This document shows positions 22,801 to 33,000 of a DNA stretch of 64,000 bases, in pieces (the stretch's first letter is position 1; each line of letters opens with the position of its first letter). A program made the translations under genes and the position numbers. Under the pieces are notes generated by a model. That model was not told the origin of the DNA. It searched no databases and saw only the letters and a program-made list of their open reading frames with translations. This stretch comes from Cymbomonas tetramitiformis (taxonomy: Eukaryota > Chlorophyta > Pyramimonadophyceae > Pyramimonadales > Pyramimonadaceae), in assembly GCA_001247695.2 (NCBI GenBank), contig LGRX02035269.1, forward strand, positions 1 to 64,000, written 5' to 3'.

Positions 22801-25668
22801 GCCCTCCTCCTCAGCCCCCACCCCAGGCAGACCCTGGAGCATGAAGGCTTGAGAAGTGATGGGAGCTTGCTCAGTCAAGACGGCCTCTGCAGTGGTGGCG
22901 CCAGGATCATTGCCCTCCGGTCTCTTCTGGCGCCTCTCCTGTTGCTGCTGCTCGGGCGCCGGGCTCTCCACGTTCCCCTCGCGCTCCTGCCCCTCCAACC
23001 TCTCCAGCCGCTCACGCTCTGCCAGCATGAGGGCGCCCTTGTCCTTGTTCACGGCGCGGCGTGGCCAGCGCGCGATGCCGTTCTGCCGGCAGATTTTCTT
23101 CAGCGTGGTCGGGCACACGCCGATCTTCTTCGCGGCCGTCTGCAGATCGTACTGCAGGTGCTGCTGCAGCACCGCCAAGGACACGCTGCGCTCCCCGCCG
23201 GTGCCGGGCAAGCGCTTCACCAAGCCTGTGGAGGTCTTGGCTGCGCAGCTCTCCGCGTGGGAGGTGGAGGGGAGCTTGTCCAGTATCCCCACCCGCGTCT
23301 CGGCCATGAGGTGCGCCTGCGGCACCAGATGCTCCACGCCACCTGTGGGCGCGCCTCCCCCGCACGCCCATGCCGGAGCCTCAGCCCCGCATCTCTTCCT
23401 CTCTTCATCGAGTGCGGCGCCCGAAATGGGAATCGCACCAAAACATGTGGCCGCACTCCGCACGATGCGACTACACAACGCTGAGACCGCGCTCGGTAAT
23501 TGTGGGGGATTCCAACTACAGCATCCTAAGCGCCGAATCAGCCCGAGTTGCGAGATCCATCAAAGGGTCGCGCAAATCCGAAGGGGAAAGGAAAATTTCA
23601 TCTCACCCACATGTCATATGGATACCGTTCTGCTCAAGTCACAATTTGGACCCAGCAACTTCAGTGGAATGGCACTGTGGCGACCCCAGCCGATGCGTTC
23701 GACTCGTTTCCTTGCATATAGATTCACCAATCTAAAACGTTCTGACCAGCACTCAGAAAACTGCCACCTCATCGCCTTCTCTGGCATTCTGGTTTTGGCT
23801 CTGATCACACCGCGGATGCCATCACCAGCATTTCTGTACAGGTGACACTGATGCCGGAATGACCAAGTTTAGCGTTCACCACGATACTGGGCAGATTGAG
23901 TATACCGGACTCCGCCCTCGGGCTCACAAGTATCGAGGCGCATGGGGAGCGCTCGGGGCCGCTTGCCACTTGCGCCACTGCGGAAGCAAGGAAGGTGGGG
24001 ACTGTTCCGGGTAGCAGCACCTGCCGGGAGCGACACCCGCACGCCAAGCGCATCTGCAGTGCTGCGGATAGTGCTAATCAGCAGCTGCACCTGCGCACCC
24101 ACAGGAGGGCTCCACCTGGTCAGGCGTCGACGGGCAGCCCCTCGTGGCGGGGGTGGTGCTGCTCCAGGGTGTGCCCCCAAATCTACCCACCTGCTCTGTT
24201 CGGAAGTTGGCCGCAATATTCGCATCAGTCATTGGACAGCACTTCGGGAGGAAGCACTCGAAAACGATATATGAACTCTTCCCTGCGTCAGTAGGTCTCT
24301 CTGAGCTGTCATAACTGCGCGCCCAACGTCCCCCACCACAGTGATTTCATCCGCCACAGCGCGCCCTCCAAGCTTCATGGTGCTCCCGCCACGTGGTTCC
24401 CCAAGAGCATCATCTAGTAATATCGTCTTCGCTCAATGTCGTTACACATGCGGCGCAGCGCCGTTACGCATGTTGTACACTATTGGTGCGCGTCGCACGA
24501 GTGTGTCGCAGAGCAGGAGGAGGGCACCAGTGTGCTCGCCATCATGAGAGAGCTGGGTTGTGACCAGCGCGTTTATGCAGGACTGCAGCGGGCAAACAAC
24601 CCCCTTGTGGAGGGCCGGAGCTGTGAGGCACATGGCAGGCATGGGCAACGGGCTGCCAGGGGGTCTGACCCGGGGAGGTTCATGCCGAAGGTGCAGGAGC
24701 AGTGGAGGTCAAACCACCGTGCCACTGGCACGAGAGCATAGTTAGCTGCCGTCAATTTGCACACGTCCCTGCAGTACGCAATGTTCTTCTCGCCGGCCAC
24801 CACCTCCCCTGCCAGTCCTGCCTGGTCCCCCTGCGCACATGCCCTCTCCTCGCAAACCAAGCTCAAAACACATCCATCACGCACGGGCGGAAACCGCTAC
24901 ATGTGTGGAAAGCTCACAGTTTGGCCTCGACAAGCACACAACCAGCCCTAGCAGGCGCCACAGGGGCCATTCGCACGATATCACCGGCTGCAGGTGGGCT
25001 CGCCCTTTGGAGCAAGTGCCACGCGCCAGGCCACGGGAGTGGACGCGCCTTCAGGGTGACTGTGCTGCAGAACTCGTGGAAGGCCTCGAGGTACATTCCG
25101 GAGATGGCGTAAGGAAGGTCCTTGCAGCGCAGGCGCATGCCGCTCTTCTCACTGGACCTTCAGGATCCGCCCGCCCCACGCAGGAGCAGCCACATCAGCC
25201 CGTCCCAAAAAGAAGCGGCCACACCCGCACGTCATGCGATGGAGGCACAGACAGTTTTTCAAATCTCCAATTCAAAGCTTTCGCAAAGGAAAGAACAAGG
25301 AAATGGCAGGTGAGGGGAGTGGGGGCAAGACATCTGGCAGGAGCAGAGGTGGCAGGTGCACAGGTGGCAGGAGTAGAGGTGGCAGGGTCGGAGCACCTAG
25401 CAGGAGATGTGAAGAAAATCGCCCAGGTCTGGCACACGAGCAGGTCGCAGGCCTCCTGCATCTGTTTTACTGCGCCGTAACCAACATCCGAAAGGCTGGT
25501 CACAAATCGGCACACCCGCCCTTCTGCAAGAGAGCGGTATGGGTGCGGTGACATGTGCGAGGGGGGCGCACCAAGAATTTGGATGACTTGGAAACTACGT
25601 TCCTCTGAGATTATTTGGAAAAGTGTCGGATTGCAGAAGCCCGTGTGAAAGCCTCTGTGATGCAGCAC
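19855..25668 (-). CDS. NLP/NIT2-type RWP-RK transcription factor with C-terminal PB1 (multi-exon)
   Basis: This is a predicted nuclear DNA-binding regulator; NLP/NIT2 factors drive nitrate-responsive genes, including nitrite reductase, in plants and Chlamydomonas. In minus-strand order: N-terminal exon candidates at 25668-25195 and about 25138-25040; a GAF-like region at about 24860-24690 (QAGLAGEVVAGEKN, YCRDVCKL, NYALVPVARWF, matching the NLP EYPLVHYAR.F signature); a helical exon at about 24120 (AQVQLLISTIRSTADAL); the RWP-RK domain at 23193-23037 (VCPTTLKKICRQNGIARWPR); a linker exon near 21474-20905; and a PB1 exon ending at 19855 with a perfect GTAAGT donor (DFVTVKAQLGNIIV, ALLQLIAERF). 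Exon limits other than the PB1 donor are not settled, nor is the last exon. A minisatellite disrupts the region after the RWP-RK domain. The order GAF, RWP-RK, PB1 is diagnostic of NLPs. Confidence 0.8.
22228..22455. repeat. 40-bp minisatellite in the regulator gene
   Basis: About six copies of a unit containing ggggtcttcttgggtaccag and ctctgcagggggacgcg. Two copies are shortened by a few bases, so reading frames shift between copies. Confidence 0.9.
22339..23478 (-). CDS. RWP-RK domain exon of the NLP-like regulator
   Basis: This is the longest open stretch of the regulator. The RWP-RK domain (23037-23193) reads SVSLAVLQQHLQYDLQ, TAAKKIGVCPTTLKKICRQ, NGIARWPRRAVNKDKG, with the signature Arg-Trp-Pro and basic helix intact. 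Downstream is a Glu/Gln/Arg-rich helical segment (ERERLERLEGQERE), then a neutral linker. The frame finally runs into the 40-bp minisatellite and stops, so the true exon must end earlier by splicing, somewhere between about 22460 and 22900. Confidence 0.85.
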   Translation of the reverse strand: MCSRIVRSAATCFGAIPISGAALDEERKRCGAEAPAWACGGGAPTGGVEHLVPQAHLMAETRVGILDKLPSTSHAESCAAKTSTGLVKRLPGTGGERSVSLAVLQQHLQYDLQTAAKKIGVCPTTLKKICRQNGIARWPRRAVNKDKGALMLAERERLERLEGQEREGNVESPAPEQQQQERRQKRPEGNDPGATTAEAVLTEQAPITSQAFMLQGLPGVGAEEEGASVSSRALGDARDAARKMDTAQEVQKLPGANGSVAAGVSQVSDLAGDVTGLEVAQRFLPMYLQEAGTAAVRAASPLLAGDTLAPVWQTDEGISRMLVLSSSTLTYRVPAAGENWCAPPAELVPKKTPGASPCRAGTQEDPWRAPCRAGTQEDP

Positions 25669-25868
25669 TGAAGAAACCCGTCGCCACCCTCGTCAGGCCA
25701 GTGCCAAAGACACCAGCAGCGCCATCCGCAACAGGGCAACAAACCGCCGCGCACGACAGATAAAAAGAGTTCCACAGCGACGATTATGACTGTGGCACTG
25801 CCCGCATCACCCGCCACACCACGAGTCACATACTGCCCGCATCACACGCCACACCACCACTTACGCAC

Positions 25869-25888
25869 NNNNNNNNNNNNNNNNNNNN
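25869..25888. other. Assembly gap (20 N)
   Basis: Twenty unresolved bases. The flanks carry short GC-rich repeats (gcgcccccgccacggagctc after the gap, catcac-cgccacacca before it), which may be why assembly broke here. Confidence 1.
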
Positions 25889-25983
25889 CGCGCCCCCGCC
25901 ACGGAGCTCTGACGCGCCCCCGCCACGGAGCTCTGACGCGCTGCAGTGATTTTCATGTGGGACATGCTCGGGTAACTGTGCAG

Positions 25984-27065
25984 CACTGTACACGACGAGC
26001 ATCGTGGATATCCAGAGTAGCGTTGACGGCACGGATGGACACTGCCAGTCATTTAACAGTTCGTACGGTATGGTCCCTAACCCTCTGTGGCCCTACCCCG
26101 CCAGTTCACTTACACACATCCGCCCATTGCGTGTGTTCCTACCTTCGTTTTGCTGGAATCGCCCGCCATGTCTCCGCGGACAGGAAGGCATACTATTTGT
26201 GGTCAGGGCCTGGGGGCGCGGTTTTGGTGTGGAGCTCCGAGATTCATGCTTAGCACGTTGTGGAGCTGCAGATTTCATGGCACTCTTGGCAAGTGGGGTG
26301 CACAGCCTTTGAGGGGGGAGGAGTGATATTGAACGGGGTGCACAGGGGGGTGGTGGAATTATTTTTGCATTACAACCCAATTATTAAAAGATTGATAGCG
26401 GTATGCGCAGCCTTGGGGGAGGGGGGGTCTTGATGGTGAGCACATTGTGACGCCGGCAATTGGGTTGGGATGGGGAGCGGTGTTGTTTGCAGATGACCAG
26501 TTTGTGAACATAACTGGCATCGTTACCGCCGTGCAAGGGGAAGTTGGTTGGGTCGGCGTGTGGCTGCAGGTGTTTCCCCGTAGAGAGTCCTTCAAGAGAC
26601 TCCTGTGCGATCCGTTACCAAAGGAAGTCCAAACCCATCATTACATGCACACCGGTCGTCTGTGGCTATATGGTGCTAAAGGAATCGGTCCAAGGATAAG
26701 CCACACATGCACACACCTAGCCGATAGTTGGCCAAAGGGATCGGTCCAAGGATAAGCCACAGACACCTCCCACCTATGACGCGTGTTGCGTTTGACAAGG
26801 GCAGGGGGGCGATGGCGTGACGCAGGAGACGAGTGCTCAATACGCCGGCATCTTCACAACCAACTACGTGGATAACACCAGCTATATCGGAGCGCACAAT
26901 CTGACGGGCGCGGACCTACCACGTGGCGCAGTGGTGCAGGCGACGGCGATGGTACAAGAGGCATACTACTTTCACGAGCGGGCCGGGTTCATATGGTGGA
27001 CGGTGCTGTCGGAGGTGGTAGACATGGTGGTGGTGGGTGTGGCAGAAGAGCCCGCGCCCCTGCAG
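25984..27065 (+). CDS. Surface protein, module 1 exons A1, B1, C1
   Basis: A1 25984-26067 (acceptor ctgtgcag, donor GTATGG, ends phase 1). B1 26493-26569 (acceptor gtttgcag, donor GTGTTT). C1 26826-27065 (acceptor gacgcag, donor GTGCGT, phase 0). The joined frame is open throughout. An exon ending in one extra base must precede A1, so an upstream linker exon is missing near or in the gap. The A1-B1 and B1-C1 introns carry no long ORF. The latter contains two copies of atcggtccaaggataagcca (about 26690 and 26740). Confidence 0.8.
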
Positions 27066-30000
27066 GTGCGTGCGCCCGCACCAGACCCCTTCAGGCATCA
27101 GACCCCAGTAGGCACCAGACCACAGCAGGCATCAGGTGGCATCTGAGCTTTCTGAGCACAGAATTCAAAGTTGACCTGGCCGATGTGTAGGAATTCGAGA
27201 GTTTCGTTTACACAAAAGCGATCATAAACTTTCATTATCAAAAGATATACCAGTTCGCTGCTCGAAACGCCACGAACATTTGCGCGCCATCATTACTGAT
27301 TGGGCGATCTTATGTGAAAGTTCACAAAACAGAGTCCTACGTGTCACTGTCGTGTTCATACCGACCGCAGTGACACTCTTGAGTACAGATGAACTCATTA
27401 CGCACTTCCCGATGGTCATCAGTGATCTGACGGCCACGATTAGTTCAGCAGATCTACAGATCTAGATCTAAGGGTTCCATAGGGTTTCTTTAGGGTTTCT
27501 TCAGGGTTTGATCATCCTGACTACTGTACAAGGTCTAGATAGTCATTCTTTACACCAAACTGATCAGCAGGCACTTGCAGATTCCAATACCCCTTCTAAA
27601 GGGTGACTGTCTAGTTGTCCTACTGCCAGTTCTTGGGAATGGTGCCCCTTCAGTCAGCAATATCCAGTTTTTGGGATGGTGCCCCTCCAGCTCCATTTTA
27701 TGGGGATGGTGCCCCCTTCAGTCTTCAGTCTTCAGGGTCGGAGTCCTTCAAGTTCATGATACCAAGCCTCTCTCTGTGTGTAAGGAAGGCTGGTAGAGGA
27801 AGGGGCTTGGTGAATATGTCCGCTGTGTTGTCCGCTGAGGAGACATACGAGGCTTCCCCTGTCTTGGACTTCACCAGTTCCCGGATGTACATGTTCCTCA
27901 CCTCTATGTGCTTGGACCTGTTGTTGTTCACATAGTCAGAGGCCAAATGAATGGCCCCTTGGTTATCACAGTACATAGGCACTGGGTTGCAGATGTCCAC
28001 CAAGTCATTCAGCACATTGATGATGTACTTGATCTCGCGAGCCCCTTCAGACATAGCTATGATCTCAGCCTCGGTAGTCGAGAGTGATACACACCTCTGC
28101 ATGATCGAGGAGAAGATGAGCAAGCTCCCACACGGGTAGAGTGCAATGCCAAATGTAGACCTCCTCGTTGTCTTGCAGCCAGCATAGTCAGCATCAGTGT
28201 ATATGCTCATCGGTAGTGCTCCACAAGCCAGACCCAGCCCCCTTGGCACAGAAGAGGTTGTCCGCAGCACCAGCTCGTAGCTCACAGTGCCCTTGAGGTA
28301 TCTGACAACCTGTTTCAGTGCCACAAAGTGCTATGGGCCATAGGACGCACAGAACCGAGAGAGAGCAGATACAGCAGCCATGATGTCAGGGCGCGTGCAC
28401 CTTGCAATCCACTGCAGCTGCCCAAGCAGCCCCCTGAATGGAATGGTGGTATCCTTACCATCAGATGGAGCAAGAGAGCACCCTGGAGACATGGGCAGGC
28501 TAGCTGGCTTGGCACCCTTAAGCCCATAGGTGTCAACCATCTGGGAGATGTACCCAGATTGAGAGAGATATGCCACCCCAGGGCCCCAGCGCACACCAAT
28601 GCCCATCACAAGATCCAGAACACCCAAGTCCTTGCAGGCATACTTGGAGTTGAAGGCTGTCACGAAGTTGTCATACCATGAGCGACTGTCAGTGGCCACA
28701 ATGTAGTCATCAACATACGCCAGAATGACGACCGTGATGTCAGAGTCCCTGATGAAGTATAGACAGGGTTCAACATCACTGCGCCTCATCCTCACATCAT
28801 AGGCCATGATGAAGGCATCGCTGGTCTCAAACCACTCTTTGCCCGCTTGCTTCAAGCCATATACCGCCTTGAGGAGCTTGGCACATGTCCTCCCCTGATA
28901 CTCCAGTCCCCTAGGGAGCCTGACATACAGGTCCTCCTCGAGGGTCGAGTTCAGGAAAGCTGTCTCCACATCCATGTGATACACCTTCAGGGCAAGGTTC
29001 AGCGCCAGAATGATAACCAGTCTTACTGAAGACAACTGCGTACACGGGGCAAAGGTGTCGAAATAGTCAACACCATACTCCTGTTTGTTGCCCCTCACAC
29101 ACACCCTCGCCTTGCGCTTCTGCAACTGCCGATGCTTGTCCAGCTTGACCTTCAAGACCAATGCCATGTCCAACAGGCGAACACCAGGAGGCACATCCTC
29201 CATGTCCATCATCATGAGAGCCTGCTTGACTGTAATCAGGGCCTCAAGCTCGGTCTGAATAGGCACCATCCACTCATCAGCATCTGGCGCCCCCATAGCT
29301 TGTTTGACCCCCTTGGGCTCAGTCACTCCAGGTGGCAGCACATCCACTTAGTCCCCAGCACACGACTTCGCCACCGCTGCTAAGCATGTGTGCTCCGGAG
29401 GGAAGTGCACCTTTTCCACTGGCAGGTTAATGTGCGTGACGTTCGTGAGTAACATAATACAGTATGGAACTGAGCTGGCTCCCACAGCTCGTGCGCATAT
29501 AATCCCAGCCTCCAGCTTCTCACGTCCAGCATCTGCCATGACCTCAGTAAACAATGGGTAGTTGACATTGAGGTCACCAGTGTGCACAGCTGAGCGTACA
29601 GCAGCAATATGCTTGGGCTGGCCATCCAGATAGTCCCGGAGGCTCACCCAGCACGTCACATCCACCGCCTTCACCTTCAGCACTGCCAGGATCTCGTCAC
29701 TGTCATCAGGCAAATAGACCCCGACACCAAGAATACCATCCTCCAGTCCACTCGGAAGGGTGTCATGATATGCTGCATCCAACGTTGTCACCATGAAGTT
29801 AGTACTCAGTGGGGCCACTGCAGAGGGATCCCATGTGGTGACCACCTTGCCCAGCTTGTCCACAGCCTCATGGAACCTGACCATACCAGACTTGACGATC
29901 TTGCCGGACTCAGGATCATACAGCAAGTAGGCGGATGAAACCTCAGAGTGACCAACATACCTCAGTTGCTTTGCCCGATCACTGAGCTTGTGTTCCCTGC

Positions 30001-33000
30001 TGTCCGGGTCCACAAAGGCATATGCCAGACAGCCAAATACCCGAAGAAGTGAGAGGTCATGATGCTGCCCATATAACTTGTAGTAGGGGGACTGCTTGTG
30101 TAGAGGCTTCTGGAATGTTCTGTTCAAGATATACACAGAGTGTCGAACAGCAAGTGGCCATACATCCACACCAAAACCAGATGTCACAAGTAGTGCTCGA
30201 GCCATTGCTTGCACTGTCCTGTGGGATCTCTCAACACGAGCTTGGTTCTCGTGAAGGTATGGCGACCCATGGCGTTGCTCAATACCTCGCTCCTTACAGT
30301 ACTGCTGTGTCTGCCCAGCAATCATGGTGGAGTCTCCATCAGTATGTAGCACCATATGGTACTTCTCCTCAAGCCTCATGCGGCTCCTGTGCCTTCTCAC
30401 CTCAATCAGGAACTCCTCCAGTGCTCCCAGGTAGTCTGACTTCTTCTTCAGAAAGTATACGCATACCCAGGATGTGCAATCATCCACAAAGAGTACGAAC
30501 CACCGGTATCCACCGGCACTGTGCCTGAATGGTCCACAGGTATCAGACCACACCAATAATCCAATCTCCTCAGCGCGCTCCCTACCCGTGGGCTTCATAG
30601 AAGGCCTGATAGCTTTGGTGAGCCTGCAGGAAACACACCTCTCTGGACAGCGCAATACCAGACTCTTGGTATACTGCGCAGTTGTGATACCCATAGGAAC
30701 CTCCTCGTCCAGCATTTCCTGCATGGTCACGTCACCAATATGTCCAAGGCGAATGTGTGCAAGCATCTTGGCATCAAGCTTCATCACTGTATGCCCATCC
30801 TTGTACACCACAACCACTGGCCACTTGGTCTCCCGGACCCACACTCTGTGTTCCCCACACATCTCCAGGTTCTCCACATTGTAGCATGAATCCAACGGAG
30901 CTGAAAATATCTTTTCTCCAGCAGGATATTCATGGATAACGGTGAACTGGGATGTAAACTGCCACCAGCTGGCTGTCTCCCATCTGGGTAATACCAAGAG
31001 GAACTTGGTGGAGTGAGGCGCCCTACCAAAGTCACTGAGAGCCTTCTGCAGGCATCTCAGGATGGTATCATGCTCATAAGGCGGGTTGCCATAGCATGCC
31101 TCACCTGCCCAGTCCCTGCAGAAGCAAGGGCTGTCAGTGGTGCAATAGTTGTCCAGGATGTGGTTGTCACTGGAGGCAAACAGTTCCAGGGTGAAGGGTC
31201 CATGCTCCTCGATGTGCTTCCCAGCCTTCTCAAATTTCCAGTCCGTCTTGTCACGGTCAGAGTCATCATGATATGCTGCACAGGCCATGTAGGTATCCAA
31301 AGTGCCAGATATCTGATCCTCATATATGATGTACTGGTTGCCAACCCTGGAGAATGAGAATGTCACCCCCCCACTGGATATCTGCCTGGCTCCAAAATCA
31401 ACACTGAACCCAGCATCCTCAAGTGCAACCACGGACACCAAGTTGAATGGCTGCCCAGGGATACAGTGAGCACCAGTGAACCGTAGTCCAACAACGCGCC
31501 CAGTGGACACATCCAGCTTGGCAAATGTGACCGTGCCGCTGCCCTCTGACGATACAGTACCAGCCTGCACCACACTGAAAGTGGAACGAGAAGTGGCATC
31601 AAAGTCATCGCCAAAATCAGCCCTTGAATTGAATATATGCTTGGAGGCGCCACTGTCCAGCATAGCCACCTGACCACCGCTCGCAGCCAATGGCAGGGCG
31701 CTGGTGAACACGTCAGCCTTGCTGTCCGCAAATGCAACACATAGGACAAGCGAGCTGCACATAGGATGCCCCCCTCGCAGGTCACATGTCTCCTCATCAT
31801 CAGAGCCACTCCCATCTGCTAGATCAGGTGCATCATAATACCAATCAGAAGAGCAGTAACCCTCAATCCCAGGCTCAGCGCCCTCGGGACAGAGGCGGTT
31901 CTTGCGAGGCGGACAGAACAGCCCAGATGCCCAATCATCAGAGGGGATGCCACCCACTCCTTCAAGGGGCTGCCACAAGTGCGCATCATCCTCCTCGTCC
32001 GAGTCAGAGGCATCCACCAGATCAGGCATAGCATCCGAAGCATAGCCATCATCACCCGAGTCAACGTTTGAAGCTGCATCCAGAGCAGGGATGGAGTAAC
32101 CAGAGTCATCGCCACAACGATGACAAAACAGCCCAGATGCCCAATCATCAGAGGGGATACCACCCACTCCTTCAAAGGGCTGCCATGAGTGCTCACCATC
32201 CTCCTCGTCCGAGTCAGAGGCATCCACTAGACCTGGCATAGTATCTGAAGCATAATCATCATCATCCGAGCCAGAGGAATCGCTGAGACCAGGCACATAG
32301 CTGAGTCCAGATAATGTGTGACAGGCCCAGGCATGATGGTCAGCAGCAACCCGTTCAGGCGTTGTGAAACTAACACCAGAGTCACCCAGTGCATGCACAT
32401 GCTCAGGCAACGGGTGAGAAGAGAAGGCATGTTGAAAAGCAACCTGCTCAATACCATATACCACACAGGCATCCGGTGTGGTCCCAGAGGTAGAATCTCC
32501 TGGATCCGAAGAGTCATCACCACGATGAGAAGAGCCCTCAGAGTCATAGCCACTGTGATCTGAATCATCACTGCCATCAGACGAGGAGTCAAAGTCCCAC
32601 TCATCCTCATAGCCATATCCCAGCAAGGTCCAGAAGTCCTCAATCGCCTTCACCGTGTCCCGAGTAACCATACTGAGTAAAGTCACCCATGACTGCATCC
32701 TCTCAAAGGACCCCCGTACCATGACCGGCTCCTTCTCAAGCAGACGCTGCAGTAGACCGAGCTGCTCTGCCTCAAGGTACTTCGCAGACACCATCTTCTC
32801 TTGGCGCACCACTCTGCCATCAGCAGGAAAGTGAGGACCTTCCAGCACCGTCAATGCCCTGTCCGACACTTCCACAGAGCCACTCATGAACATACTATGC
32901 ACATACTGGACGTCCGAAGTGTACCATGGCTGCCTGGGGGATATCTGATACCCAGGCCCAAGATGTTGCTCCCTTCCTGCCTCCCATAGGGCTTGGGTAG

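Noticed and set aside
28331..29350. UAA/UAG reassigned to glutamine (as in some ulvophyte algae) to explain the Copia in-frame stops
   Set aside because: Only two such codons occur in about 2,330, while CAA/CAG are used freely; nitrite reductase also ends normally at TAA. Nonsense mutations or readthrough are simpler.
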